64,000 nt of DNA from Halomonas dongshanensis. Lineage in GTDB: Bacteria; Pseudomonadota; Gammaproteobacteria; Pseudomonadales; Halomonadaceae. The stretch's first letter is position 1, and every line of letters starts with the position of its first letter. Position numbers and translations under genes: made by a program. The DNA lies in the NCBI RefSeq assembly GCF_024790395.1, contig NZ_JAJISC010000005.1:62001-126000 (forward strand), written 5' to 3'. Below, piece after piece: positions 1 to 8,376 of the stretch. Below the pieces are notes generated by a model, which saw nothing but the letters and a program-made list of their open reading frames with translations, made no database searches and was not told the DNA's origin.

Positions 1-153
1 AGCGCTGAAGGCACGCTCATCGTTCACTCGGGCAAGCGCAAACTCACCCTCAAGGCCGACGATCTAGCGTATTATCGCGGCGAGCGCGGGCGGCGGGGTA
101 GCAAGCTGCCGCGCGGTTTCCAAAAAGTAGACCGTTTAGAAGCAGGGGAGTAG
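1..153 (+). CDS. parC: DNA topoisomerase IV subunit A, C-terminal end only (partial)
   Basis: Only the last 50 codons are in the window, ending at a TAG two bases before the serB start. The visible tail contains GKRKLTL and then GERGRRGSKLPRGFQKVD, which matches the end of gammaproteobacterial ParC (last beta-pinwheel blade and tail) as I know it from Pseudomonas. ParC is the cleavage-ligation subunit of the decatenating type II topoisomerase, but the catalytic tyrosine and the winged-helix domain lie off the left edge. Linkage of parC to serB also fits gammaproteobacterial gene order. GyrA is the main alternative; the GRRG-PRG tail favours ParC. Confidence 0.85.
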   Translation, partial: SAEGTLIVHSGKRKLTLKADDLAYYRGERGRRGSKLPRGFQKVDRLEAGE

Positions 154-155
154 GC

Positions 156-1070
156 ATGGCACGTAGCGAGAAACGCCTGACCGTACTGGCGCCACGTTTG
201 ACGCCGACGATCGAATCCGAACTGGCCGCGCTCAAGGCGCGCTTCGCGCTTGTCGAGCGCGGCGCCACCCCGCTTGCCGAAACGGCAAAGGGCGCTGCTT
301 TCGACGTCGTGAGGTACATCGTCGAGGGTGACGACACACAGTGGGAAGCGCTGCGTCACGCCGCACTCGTGGTCGGTGAAAGCCACGCGGTGGATATCGT
401 CGTGCACCCAGCACCTTCGCAGCCGTTCAAGCTCGTCTGCTTCGATATGGATTCGACCCTGATTCAGGCCGAGGTGATCGACGAGTTGGCCAAGCGCCAC
501 GGCGTGGGCGAGGCGGTCGCCGAGGTCACCGAGCGCGCCATGCGCGGCGAGCTCGATTTCAAGGCAAGCTTTCGCGAGCGGATGGGCAAGCTCGCCGGGC
601 TCGATGAAGCGGTACTCGAAAGCATTGCTGTCGAGCTTCCGCTAATGGAGGGCGCCGAGCGGCTGCTGAAGAACCTGAAGCGCTTGGGCTACCGCACCGT
701 AATTCTCTCCGGCGGCTTCACCTATTTTGCTGACTTCCTCCAGCGCAAGCTCGGCTTCGATGAAGTGCATGCCAACGAGCTCGTGATCAGCGAAGGTAAG
801 GTGACCGGCGATACGCGCGCCCCTATCGTCGATGCCGAGCGCAAGGCCGCGCTGCTCGCCGAGATCGCTCGTCGCGAAGGCTTCGCGCTTGCGCAAACCG
901 TCGCCGTAGGCGATGGCGCCAACGATCTAAAAATGCTTGCTCAGGCGGGAATGGGCGTGGCGTTTCGAGCCAAGCCGCTGGTACGGGCCGAAGCGCGCCA
1001 AGCGCTCTCAAGCGTAGGGCTCGATGGGCTTCTCTACTTGCTTGGTCACAGTGAGGCCGATCTCGATTGA
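156..1070 (+). CDS. serB: Phosphoserine phosphatase SerB
   Basis: Catalyses the last step of L-serine synthesis, hydrolysis of O-phosphoserine to serine and phosphate, in the cytoplasm. The 304-residue protein has a short N-terminal region that probably corresponds to the ACT-like domain of long SerB proteins (about residues 1-85), then the HAD core. Motif I is DMDST at about 97-101 (the nucleophile is the first Asp), motif II is the Ser in ILSGGFTYF, and motif III is VGDGANDLKML. The ATG follows AGGGGAG at good spacing and sits two bases after the parC stop, so it may be translated from parC readthrough mRNA. A strong hairpin terminator follows. Family assignment is secure. Confidence 0.95.
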   Translation: MARSEKRLTVLAPRLTPTIESELAALKARFALVERGATPLAETAKGAAFDVVRYIVEGDDTQWEALRHAALVVGESHAVDIVVHPAPSQPFKLVCFDMDSTLIQAEVIDELAKRHGVGEAVAEVTERAMRGELDFKASFRERMGKLAGLDEAVLESIAVELPLMEGAERLLKNLKRLGYRTVILSGGFTYFADFLQRKLGFDEVHANELVISEGKVTGDTRAPIVDAERKAALLAEIARREGFALAQTVAVGDGANDLKMLAQAGMGVAFRAKPLVRAEARQALSSVGLDGLLYLLGHSEADLD

Positions 1071-1113
1071 TCTTCGGGGGCCAATGTCCCTGATCAACAA
1101 ACGATACCCCAAT

Positions 1114-1147
1114 GCAAAAGCGGCGCTCGATGCGCCGCTTTTGCGTT
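1114..1147. terminator. Rho-independent terminator between serB and the Mrp operon
   Basis: A 13-bp perfect stem, GCAAAAGCGGCGC pairing with GCGCCGCTTTTGC around the loop TCGAT. The outer part of the stem is A-rich on one side and T-rich on the other, so it can work in both directions. It separates the plus-strand serB from the minus-strand mnhG that ends at 1193. Confidence 0.85.
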
Positions 1148-1192
1148 TATACCGCTGATGTCTATCTAGCTATCTATCCCTCTATCATCTAG

Positions 1193-1579
1193 CTAGCCGT
1201 GGCCCTTGTCGGGGTGAGCGACGGGTTTTTGGCCAACCTCCTCGTCGCGCAACTCCACGGGCTGGCCTTGGGTTTTCTGTACGTGCTTCAAGCGCAAGTG
1301 CAAACCGGTCTTGGCCAAGAGGTGGGCGCTGACAGGCGCGGTAATGAAGAGAAACAGCGTAATCAGCAGCTCCTGGATGTCGATATGGCCCTCGACACCC
1401 CAGAAGTAGCCCATGGAGGCGACCAGCATACAGCCGATGCCCAGGGTCGAAGCCTTGGTAGGGCCGTGCAGGCGCATGTAGAAATCGCGCAGGTGGGCCA
1501 TCCCCAGTGAGCCGATGAAAACGAAAACGCCGCCGGTGACCAGCAGCAGCGAGACTAAAGCTTCTACGATCAAAGGCAT
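1193..1579 (-). CDS. mnhG: Mrp Na+/H+ antiporter subunit G
   Basis: Small membrane subunit of the multisubunit Mrp (Mnh/Sha/Pha) cation/proton antiporter. The 128-residue product begins MPLIVEAL and has hydrophobic stretches at about 5-25, 40-60 and 65-88, with the family hallmark GxLGMAHLRDFYMRLHGPTKASTLG. The open frame extends further upstream, but the ATG at 1579 has a near-perfect AGGAGGT ribosome site seven bases before it and gives the usual MnhG length, so I chose it. It is the last gene of the operon, 58 bp after mnhF. The C-terminal tail is charged and probably cytoplasmic. Substrate specificity cannot be read from this subunit. Confidence 0.93.
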   Translation of the reverse strand: MPLIVEALVSLLLVTGGVFVFIGSLGMAHLRDFYMRLHGPTKASTLGIGCMLVASMGYFWGVEGHIDIQELLITLFLFITAPVSAHLLAKTGLHLRLKHVQKTQGQPVELRDEEVGQKPVAHPDKGHG

Positions 1580-1637
1580 GCAGCGACCTCCTGAGGTGAG
1601 AGGGCAGGATTGAGAAACAGCAAACAACGATAACGGC

Positions 1638-1907
1638 TCATTCGATGATGTCCCCCCGCAGAATGTACTTGCACACGGCCACCGTGCTGATGAAGCCAAG
1701 CATGGCGATGAGTAGCGCCGACTCGAAGTAGGTTTTGCTGTTGAGCCACAGCCCCAGCAGCACGATCAAGGCGATGGAGTTGACGTACATGGTATCCAGC
1801 GCCAGCACGCGGTCGGGCAAGTCAGGCCCTACGGTGAGGCGGAACAGGTTCATCAATAGCGCCATGACCACCAGCGCCAGGGTGATGACGAGAGCGACGC
1901 TTAGCAT
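1638..1907 (-). CDS. mnhF: Mrp Na+/H+ antiporter subunit F
   Basis: An 89-residue membrane protein with three predicted transmembrane helices (about 2-22, 36-56, 62-82) and the MnhF signature VGPDLPDRVLALDTM. It is one of the hydrophobic subunits required for assembly of the Mrp complex in the inner membrane. The ATG at 1907 overlaps the end of mnhE by 7 bases, which suggests translational coupling. A much longer open frame continues upstream in the same frame, but it reads through mnhE and is not coding. Confidence 0.92.
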   Translation of the reverse strand: MLSVALVITLALVVMALLMNLFRLTVGPDLPDRVLALDTMYVNSIALIVLLGLWLNSKTYFESALLIAMLGFISTVAVCKYILRGDIIE

Positions 1908-2398
1908 TCGTAGATCTCCTTGATGGGACGCTCGTAGCGCTCGCGGATCTGCTCGATCAGCGCCTGCTCGTCGTCGACGTCCAGGGCGTGGATCAACAGC
2001 GTCTTGCCGTCCAAGCGCAGGTTTGCCGACACCGTGCCGGGCGTAAGGCTGATGGTGCTGGCAAGCAGCGTGATGGTGAAACGCTCCTCCAGCATCAGCG
2101 GGTACTCGATGAAGTGCGGTGACATCTTCCGCCAGGGATTGATGACGAGGTAGGCGACCTCGAAGTTGGCGACGAAGATGTCCTTGAGTACGCGCAGAAT
2201 GAAGCGCAGCAGCACCAGCGGCTTCTTGATCCGCAGGCGCGTATCCCAGAAGCGGTAGGTCAACAGTGGAATGGCAATGGCCAGCACGCCGCCGAGCAAG
2301 AACTGCCCCGGCGCGTAGCTGCGCGACATCAACAGCCAAACCGCGAGCAGCAGCAGTGAAAGAACGGGGGTGGGGAGCCAGGAACGCGGCGCAATCAT
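1901..2398 (-). CDS. mnhE: Mrp Na+/H+ antiporter subunit E
   Basis: A 165-residue subunit of the Mrp complex. Hydrophobic helices lie near residues 8-25 and 30-48. They are followed by a soluble domain containing ISLTPGTVSANL and LLIHALDV, both typical of MnhE. It overlaps mnhD by 4 bases (ATGA) and mnhF by 7, in the conserved order A-C-D-E-F-G. No catalytic role is established for MrpE in general; it is needed for full antiport activity in characterised systems. Confidence 0.92.
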   Translation of the reverse strand: MIAPRSWLPTPVLSLLLLAVWLLMSRSYAPGQFLLGGVLAIAIPLLTYRFWDTRLRIKKPLVLLRFILRVLKDIFVANFEVAYLVINPWRKMSPHFIEYPLMLEERFTITLLASTISLTPGTVSANLRLDGKTLLIHALDVDDEQALIEQIRERYERPIKEIYEC

Positions 2399-3906
2399 GG
2401 GGCCTCTCCTGCGTCGGGCAGTAGCGTTTGGATCAAGTCCTGGGGGGCGCTGAGCTGCGCTGCCGTAGCTTGGGTGTAGCTACTGATGGGCCCGGCAAAG
2501 ATCACCATCAGGGGGGCGGCGCTGAGTAGCCATACCACGCCGAACCACTGGCGTTTGGGCAGCACCTTACCGCTGATGCTGCCGCGATGGCTACGCCAGA
2601 ACATCGTCGTACCCGCGCGGGAGAGGGCAATCAGTGAAGCCAGGCTCGCCAGCAGCAAAATCGGCCATAGCCATAGCCGCTCGGCGCCTTCGGCGGCGTT
2701 GAGTACCAGCGCCTTACCCAACGCACCCGAGAACGGCGGCACACCGGCCACGGCAATGGCACCCACGAACAGCGCAAGCGAGAGCGCCTTGCCCTGCACC
2801 AAGGGGCGCCCCTTGACCAGGCGAGTGCCCGCCTTGCCGCGCTGCGCGCCAATCATGTCGGCCAGAAGGAAAAGCCCACCGGTGATCAGCGTGGTGTGAA
2901 TGAGATAGTAGAGCAGTGCGGACGTTGCCTGCGCGCTGCGCATACCCACGCCGACCAGCAGCGTTCCCACCGAGAGCAGCACCAGATAGGCAATCAGCAG
3001 GCGCAGGTCGCGCGCGGCGAGAATCCCCACACCGGAAGCCACGAGAGTGGCGAGCCCGAGCCACCAGACCCAGCCCTGCTCCAGCGCCGCCAACGGCCCG
3101 GCGCCGTCGCCGAAGATCAGCAGGTAAACGCGCAAAATGGCGTAGATGCCCACCTTGGTCATGATCGCAAAGAGAGCGGCCACGGGCGCCGGGGCGGCAG
3201 AGTAGGCGCGCGGTAGCCAGAAATAGAGCGGCAAAATGGCCGCCTTCAAGCCAAAGACCACCAGCAGCATGAGGCCACCGGCAGTCACCAGTCCTTGGCG
3301 CTCGGCGGGAAGCTCGGCAACGCGCAGCGCCATATCGGCCATGTTCAGCGTACCGGTGGCGCCATACAAAATGCCCACCGCGATCAGAAATAGCGATGAA
3401 CCCGCCAGGTTAAGCACCACGTAGTGTACGCCCGCTTGAATGCGCGCCTTGCCGCCGCCGTGCAGCAGCAGGGCGTAGGAGGCGAGCAGCAGCACCTCGA
3501 AGAAGACGAAAAGGTTGAACAGGTCACCGGTCAAAAAGGCGCCGTTGATGCCTAAAAGCTGCCACTGAAAAAGCCCGTGGAAGTTGCTGCCTTTTTCGTC
3601 GTCACCGGCGCAGGCAAACACCACCGCGCCGAGGGCGAGCAATGAGGTGATCAGAAGCATCAGCGCCGAAAGACGATCGAGCACCAAAACGATCCCAAAG
3701 GGCGGCTGCCAGTCGCCCAGGGCGTAGTAGAGCACGTCGCCGCTGCTGGCTTGGCGCACCAGCAAAACGGCGACCACGACCAGAAGCGCCGTGGCGGCAA
3801 CGCCTAAAGCGCGCTTGAAGCCAATTAGGCCCTGGCGCTGGTAGAGCAACAAAATGCCCGCCACCAGCGGCAAGACGATGGGGAAGATGATCAGGTGTTG
3901 CATCAT
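2395..3906 (-). CDS. mnhD: Mrp Na+/H+ antiporter subunit D
   Basis: A 503-residue polytopic membrane protein of the NuoM/N/MrpD family (proton-conducting antiporter-like subunits related to complex I). About 14 hydrophobic segments are visible. Landmarks are FFEVLLLASYALLLHGG (the conserved Glu of TM5) and LFGLKAAILPLYFWLPRAY-type sequence, here VVFGLKAAILPLYFWLPRAYSAAPAPVAAL, with the conserved Lys and PLYFWLP motif. It overlaps mnhC and mnhE by 4 bases at each end. It is thought to provide one of the proton or sodium channels of the Mrp complex. Confidence 0.95.
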   Translation of the reverse strand: MMQHLIIFPIVLPLVAGILLLYQRQGLIGFKRALGVAATALLVVVAVLLVRQASSGDVLYYALGDWQPPFGIVLVLDRLSALMLLITSLLALGAVVFACAGDDEKGSNFHGLFQWQLLGINGAFLTGDLFNLFVFFEVLLLASYALLLHGGGKARIQAGVHYVVLNLAGSSLFLIAVGILYGATGTLNMADMALRVAELPAERQGLVTAGGLMLLVVFGLKAAILPLYFWLPRAYSAAPAPVAALFAIMTKVGIYAILRVYLLIFGDGAGPLAALEQGWVWWLGLATLVASGVGILAARDLRLLIAYLVLLSVGTLLVGVGMRSAQATSALLYYLIHTTLITGGLFLLADMIGAQRGKAGTRLVKGRPLVQGKALSLALFVGAIAVAGVPPFSGALGKALVLNAAEGAERLWLWPILLLASLASLIALSRAGTTMFWRSHRGSISGKVLPKRQWFGVVWLLSAAPLMVIFAGPISSYTQATAAQLSAPQDLIQTLLPDAGEAP

Positions 3907-4241
3907 TCGCGGTCTTCCTTCTTACCGTCGACGTGGTCGTTGCCTACTTCGCTGCGTGCGCGCATGGCCAGAATGACCACGAAGGCGGTCATGGCAAAGC
4001 CAATCACGATGGCGGTGAGTACCAGCGCCTGAGGAAGTGGATCGGCGTAGTGGCCCTCACCGTTGCCATGCACCACGGTTGCGCCGTCGGTGGTGAGCCC
4101 GCCCATGGAGAACAAAAACAGGTTCACCGCGTAGGAGAGCAGCGTGAGTCCCACGACGACCGGGAAGGTGCGCCCACGTAGGATGAGATAGAGACCACAG
4201 GTGCTGAGCACGCCGGTGGTGATCGAGTAGAGCATTTCCAT
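3903..4241 (-). CDS. mnhC: Mrp Na+/H+ antiporter subunit C (NuoK-like)
   Basis: A 112-residue protein with three transmembrane helices, homologous to NuoK of complex I. The visible motifs are GLYLILRGRTFPVVVGLTLLSYAVNLFLFSMG and DPLPQALVLTAIVIGFAMTAF, the second being the classic MnhC signature. The ATG at 4241 overlaps the last base of the mnhA stop, and its own end overlaps mnhD by 4 bases, so the operon is tightly coupled. Confidence 0.95.
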   Translation of the reverse strand: MEMLYSITTGVLSTCGLYLILRGRTFPVVVGLTLLSYAVNLFLFSMGGLTTDGATVVHGNGEGHYADPLPQALVLTAIVIGFAMTAFVVILAMRARSEVGNDHVDGKKEDRE

Positions 4242-7078
4242 TAGCTGGGCTCCTTGGTCGCCGAAGTGGTGTCGTCCTCGTCTTCGTCGTTCTTCTCGTC
4301 GCTGACCGGCCGGTGCGGCGTGGTCACCTTGCCCAGGTTGGCAAGGATCATCAGCGTGGCGCCCACCACGGCAAGATAAACGCCGAGATCGAACAGCAGC
4401 GCCGTGGCGAGCTCGAATTTGCCCACTATCGGGAGGCTAAAGTAGCTAAACGCCGAGGTCAGGAAGGGGTAGCCAAACAGCCAACTGCCAAGGCCGGTGA
4501 GCGTGGCCACGGCGACTCCCACGACGGCCACCGGCTGGAAGGGGAAGTTGAGCCGCTGTTGGGCCCACTCGACCCCGCGTGACATATACAGCAGGATCAG
4601 CGCCACCGCCGTGATCAAGCCTGCGATGAAGCCGCCGCCCGGTTCGTTGTGACCGCGCAGGAAGATGAACACCGACACCAGCAGCGCCAACGGCAGCAGT
4701 GCCAGCGAAATGGAGGTGAGAATCGCCGGGTAACGGTCGGGCGACCAAACGCGGCCCTCGCCGTCGCTGTGCGGCATGAATAGACGTAGGCGATTCAAGA
4801 GCTTGAAGATGGCAAGCCCTGCCAGCGCCAGCACGGTGATCTCGCCTAGGGTATCGAAGCCACGGAAGTCGACCAGGATGACGTTGACCACGTTATGGCC
4901 ACCACCGCCCGGAATGCTGTTGGCCATGAAGAAGCTCGAGATCGACGCCGTATCCCGCGTGAGCACGGCGTAGTTGAGGCTGGCGATCACCGCCCCCAGC
5001 GCACTGGCCAGGAACACATCACGCACGTTGCGCTTGGGGCTCGACTCCGGCGGTGTCTTCTGCGGCAAAAAGAACAGCGCCAGCATCAGCAAAATCATGG
5101 TGACGACCTCGACCGAGAGCTGGGTCAAGGCAAGATCGGGCGCCGAGAAGCGGGCGAAGGTCAGGGCCACGAAAAGCCCCACCACCGACAGCATCAACAG
5201 CGAAATCAAACGAAAGCGGTGAGTGACGGCGGTGCCGACGCCGCCAAAGATCAGCATGGCAGCCCCCAAGAGCACTACGCCATCGATGGGCTGGTTACCC
5301 AGTGATCCTGTCAGTTCGCTGATTTGGGCAAGCCCTATGCCGCCCATCAGCAGCGTGGCTAGAAGCAGCCAGCCAACATAGCGTTGTAGCGAGTTACCGT
5401 CCCACGCGGCCATCAACGTTTCGGCGCCGTAGCCGAGCTTGGCAAGCAGGCGATCAAAGCCACGAATGGCGTCGACGCTGCCAAACGTTTGGGTAAAACG
5501 GCGCAGCTCGGCATGGCGCCAGTAGAGCGCGATACCCACCACGAACGCCACGATACTCATCACCAGCGGCAGGTTGAAGCCATGCCATAGGGCCAAATGG
5601 AAATCGAGCGGGGCGCCAAGCACCGCCTGGGTGGCGAGATCGAGCAGGCCGCTTGCCACAAGCCCCGGAAAAAGACCGACGACGATACACAGCGCCACCA
5701 GCAGCTCGACCGGAAAGCGCATCAGGTGCGGCGGCTCGTGGGGCGTTTTGGGCGGTGCCTCGCGAGCGGGCTTGAAGAAGACCGCGTGCACCAAGCGCAC
5801 CGAGTAGGCCACCGAGAGAATACCGCCCACCGCCGCCAAGATCGGCAGCAGTGCGCTCATGCCACCGAGCACCGGAGTGGCCAGCGTTTCGGTAAAGAAC
5901 ATCTCCTTGGAGAGAAAGCCGTTGAACAGCGGCACGCCCGCCATGGCGGCCGCTGCCAACGTGCTCAGTACGGCGGTAACCGGCATGGTTTTGCGCAGTG
6001 CGCCGAGCTGCTTGAGCTCGCGCGTGCCCGTTTCGTGGTCGATGATCCCCGCGCTCATGAACAGCGCCGCCTTGAAGGTGGCGTGGTTGAGAATATGGAA
6101 TAGCGCGGCCAGTACGGCCATGGGGCTGCCGATACCCAGCAGTACGGTAATCAAGCCCAGATGACTCACCGTAGAGAAGGCCAGAATGCCTTTGAGATCG
6201 GTCTTGAAGAGGGCGAACCAGGCACCGTAAAGCAGCGTCACCGTACCGATCAGCGAGACCACCACGCTCCACAGCTCGCTACCGGCGATGGCCGGGTGCA
6301 GCCGCGCCATGAGAAAGATACCTGCCTTGACCATGGTGGCGGAGTGCAGATACGCCGATACCGGCGTAGGCGCGGCCATGGCGTGGGGCAGCCAGAAGTG
6401 GAAAGGGAACTGTGCCGACTTGGTGAACGCACCCAGTAGCACCAGTACCAGCATGATCGGATAGCGCGGGTCGGCCACGATCTGACTACCGCGCGCGAGC
6501 ACGTCGTCCATACGGAAGCTGCCCGCCATGTCGCCCAGCAGCAGCAGGCCCGCCAGCAGTGCAAGCCCTCCCGCGCCTGTCACGGTCAGCGCCATTCGCG
6601 CGCCTTTACGGGCGTCGTTGCGGTGCGACCAGAAGCCGATCAGCAGAAACGACGATAGACTGGTCAACTCCCAGAATAGCCACAACAGAATCAGGTTGTC
6701 GGACATGGCGATGCCCACCATCGATGCCATGAACAGCATCAGGTAGGCGTAGAAGCGGCCCACAGGCTCCTCTTCGGCAAGGTAGAAGTGTGCATAGAGA
6801 AGCACCAGTAACCCAATGCCGAGAATCAGCAGGTTGAACAGCAGCGTCAGGCCGTCCAGGCGAAAAGCGAGCTCGAGCCCTAGTTCGGGCATCCAGGCGG
6901 CGGCAAAACGCAGCGTGGCGCCATCGAGCAGGTCCGGCACCTGCATCAGTGTCAGCAGTAGGGCGGCCGCAGGAATCACCGCCGTGGCAAACGAGCACAG
7001 GGCGCGTCTACGTTGGGCGGTCAACAGCGGTGCCAACACCCCAAGCAACGGCAGTAGGGCTATCCAAGGCAGTATCAT
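4241..7078 (-). CDS. mnhA: Fused Mrp Na+/H+ antiporter subunits A and B
   Basis: A 945-residue membrane protein and the first gene of the operon. The N-terminal 600 residues or so are the NuoL-like antiporter domain, with [20 protein letters not shown] (TM5 Glu) and [39 protein letters not shown] MrpA C-terminal domain follows. From about 790 to 915 comes a complete MnhB-like domain with [12 protein letters not shown] and [21 protein letters not shown]. The tail after about 920 is very acidic and hydrophilic. No separate mnhB exists in the operon, so this is the group-2 (fused AB, six-gene) Mrp type. The complex exports Na+ (and often Li+ or K+) in exchange for protons and supports salt and alkali tolerance. 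Confidence 0.95.
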   Translation of the reverse strand: MILPWIALLPLLGVLAPLLTAQRRRALCSFATAVIPAAALLLTLMQVPDLLDGATLRFAAAWMPELGLELAFRLDGLTLLFNLLILGIGLLVLLYAHFYLAEEEPVGRFYAYLMLFMASMVGIAMSDNLILLWLFWELTSLSSFLLIGFWSHRNDARKGARMALTVTGAGGLALLAGLLLLGDMAGSFRMDDVLARGSQIVADPRYPIMLVLVLLGAFTKSAQFPFHFWLPHAMAAPTPVSAYLHSATMVKAGIFLMARLHPAIAGSELWSVVVSLIGTVTLLYGAWFALFKTDLKGILAFSTVSHLGLITVLLGIGSPMAVLAALFHILNHATFKAALFMSAGIIDHETGTRELKQLGALRKTMPVTAVLSTLAAAAMAGVPLFNGFLSKEMFFTETLATPVLGGMSALLPILAAVGGILSVAYSVRLVHAVFFKPAREAPPKTPHEPPHLMRFPVELLVALCIVVGLFPGLVASGLLDLATQAVLGAPLDFHLALWHGFNLPLVMSIVAFVVGIALYWRHAELRRFTQTFGSVDAIRGFDRLLAKLGYGAETLMAAWDGNSLQRYVGWLLLATLLMGGIGLAQISELTGSLGNQPIDGVVLLGAAMLIFGGVGTAVTHRFRLISLLMLSVVGLFVALTFARFSAPDLALTQLSVEVVTMILLMLALFFLPQKTPPESSPKRNVRDVFLASALGAVIASLNYAVLTRDTASISSFFMANSIPGGGGHNVVNVILVDFRGFDTLGEITVLALAGLAIFKLLNRLRLFMPHSDGEGRVWSPDRYPAILTSISLALLPLALLVSVFIFLRGHNEPGGGFIAGLITAVALILLYMSRGVEWAQQRLNFPFQPVAVVGVAVATLTGLGSWLFGYPFLTSAFSYFSLPIVGKFELATALLFDLGVYLAVVGATLMILANLGKVTTPHRPVSDEKNDEDEDDTTSATKEPS

Positions 7079-7079
7079 A

Positions 7080-7150
7080 GGCTCATCCAGCGCGGTGTCA
7101 TACGAACAGTGTCATACGAACGGTTTCATCCAAAAAGTGTCATCCAGACG
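7080..7150. repeat. 14-bp degenerate tandem array upstream of mrpA
   Basis: Immediately upstream of the mnhA start are four consecutive 14-bp units: GTGTCATACGAACA (from 7095), GTGTCATACGAACG (7109), GTTTCATCCAAAAA (7123) and GTGTCATCCAGACG (7137). A weaker fifth copy with TCATCC lies at about 7081-7090. The period is exactly 14 bases between the four clear units. The array lies in the leader or promoter of the Mrp operon, so it could be a multi-site protein binding region or a degenerating minisatellite. The period is not close to 10.5 or 21, so copies would not lie on one face of the helix. Confidence 0.6.
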
Positions 7151-7229
7151 ACGCCCGGCCGCATGCCGTCACGTGGCCGGGGCGAAGTCAATGCTAAGAA
7201 AGTCTATTTCAAGCGAAACAGTAGGATAC

Positions 7230-7263
7230 CACCTGTCGGGCAGGTGTGTAGTTTTGGTATAAA
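7230..7263 (+). promoter_or_regulatory. Putative promoter and operator of the sodium channel gene
   Basis: An inverted repeat CACCTG-TCGGG-CAGGTG (7230-7246) is followed by GGTATAAA, a good -10-like hexamer at 7258-7263, about 45 bases before the channel ATG. There is no clear -35 box; the inverted repeat lies roughly where it should be, which is a common layout for a regulated promoter. This is a visual call only. Confidence 0.35.
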
Positions 7264-7307
7264 GAGCGCCATACTCCCGACCTCACTTGTTAGAGATCCC
7301 TGCGTGC

Positions 7308-8195
7308 ATGACTGAGCCCTTCAACACCTGGCAGGCGCGATTCGAACGTCTGCGTAGCAACAAGATTTTCGAGATGATCGTCATCGCCATCATCGTGGTG
7401 TCGGCGCTGGTCATCGGCGCGCGCACCTACGATGAGGTCAGCCGCTTCGAGCAGTGGCTTGGCTATCTGGATATCGGCGTGACGCTGTTCTTCCTCGTCG
7501 AAATACTGATTCGCATGGCGGCAGAACGCAAGTTCATTGATTTCTTCAAGAAGGGCTGGAATGTCTTCGACTTTCTGATCGTCACGGCGAGCCTCATCCC
7601 CATGGATGAGTCGGAAATGGTGCTGTTGGCGCGGCTTCTGCGCATCTTCCGGGTGCTGCGCCTGGTATCGATGATTCCCGAGCTGCAAATGCTGCTCGCC
7701 GCGTTAGTGAAATCGATCCCCCGCATGGGCTACGTGGCGCTTTTGATGTTCATCATCTTCTACATCTACGCGGCCATCGGAAGCTTTTTATTCCATACCG
7801 TCGATGAACAGCTATGGGGCAATATCGCCCTCGCCATGCTTACGCTTTTTCAGGTAGCCACGTTCGAGAGCTGGGCTACGGCAGTGCTGTATCCCACCAT
7901 GGAGCAGTTCCCCTACGCCTGGATATACTTTCTCACTTTCATCTTCCTCAACGCCTTCGTGTTTTTGAACATGATGATCGGCATCGTGCTGGACGTCATG
8001 CAAAAGGAGAGTGCCGCACTCGAACGTGAGCATGGCGAAGGTGAGGAGGTCGAACTTCAAGCGTTACGCCACGACGTCGGTGAGCTCAAAGCGCAGCTCG
8101 ATCGCATGGAGAAAGTGCTCACAGGACGCGCCAACGCTGAGCCGCCTTCAGCGCATCAGGCTGAGGCGAGCGTTGACAAGCCTGCACCAAAATGA
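7308..8195 (+). CDS. NaChBac-type voltage-gated sodium channel (BacNav)
   Basis: A 295-residue single-domain six-helix channel that would work as a tetramer. S1 is at about 21-39, S2 at 50-72 and S3 at 82-98. The S4 voltage sensor has arginines at three-residue steps (R109, R112, R115, R118 in ARLLRIFRVLRLV). The pore helix and selectivity filter read TLFQVATFESWATAV (filter TFESW at 185-189), and S6 is at about 203-231. A heptad-like charged helix at 232-272 fits the cytoplasmic coiled coil of this family. The filter glutamate and FESW core match the xxESW filter of NaChBac and NavMs, arguing for Na+ over K+. I chose the ATG at 7308 over an upstream in-frame TTG because it starts in typical sequence, but its ribosome site is weak. 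Confidence 0.9.
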   Translation: MTEPFNTWQARFERLRSNKIFEMIVIAIIVVSALVIGARTYDEVSRFEQWLGYLDIGVTLFFLVEILIRMAAERKFIDFFKKGWNVFDFLIVTASLIPMDESEMVLLARLLRIFRVLRLVSMIPELQMLLAALVKSIPRMGYVALLMFIIFYIYAAIGSFLFHTVDEQLWGNIALAMLTLFQVATFESWATAVLYPTMEQFPYAWIYFLTFIFLNAFVFLNMMIGIVLDVMQKESAALEREHGEGEEVELQALRHDVGELKAQLDRMEKVLTGRANAEPPSAHQAEASVDKPAPK

Positions 8196-8263
8196 TCTTA
8201 TTTGTGAGAACGAGAAGCGCTTCTAGTTACTGATATCGAACGTTAGTTGATGCAACATGCAAC

Positions 8264-8297
8264 ACGCCCTCTGCTCTTTACGGCAGAGGGCGTTTTT
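8264..8297 (+). terminator. Terminator after the sodium channel gene
   Basis: An 11-bp stem ACGCCCTCTGC / GCAGAGGGCGT with a short loop, followed by TTTTT. It lies about 70 bases after the channel stop codon. Confidence 0.85.
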
Positions 8298-8330
8298 CTT
8301 GTGGGGAACCCTTAGCGGTATCACCTTCAC

Positions 8331-8355
8331 AAAAAAGCCCCGCATTAGACGGGGC
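8331..8355 (-). terminator. Terminator of the tctCBA-sialidase operon
   Basis: Read on the minus strand: GCCCCG-TCTAATG-CGGGGC followed by six T. It lies 22 bases after the stop codon of the sialidase-like gene. Its sequence closely resembles the terminator at 14515-14537. Confidence 0.85.
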
Positions 8356-8376
8356 AGAAGCTTGAGGAAGAAGCGG

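Noticed and set aside
1638-2339. A 233-codon open frame covering mnhF and most of mnhE on the minus strand
   Set aside because: Only the last 89 codons are MnhF-like. The upstream part is an alternate frame of mnhE, which is itself well supported.
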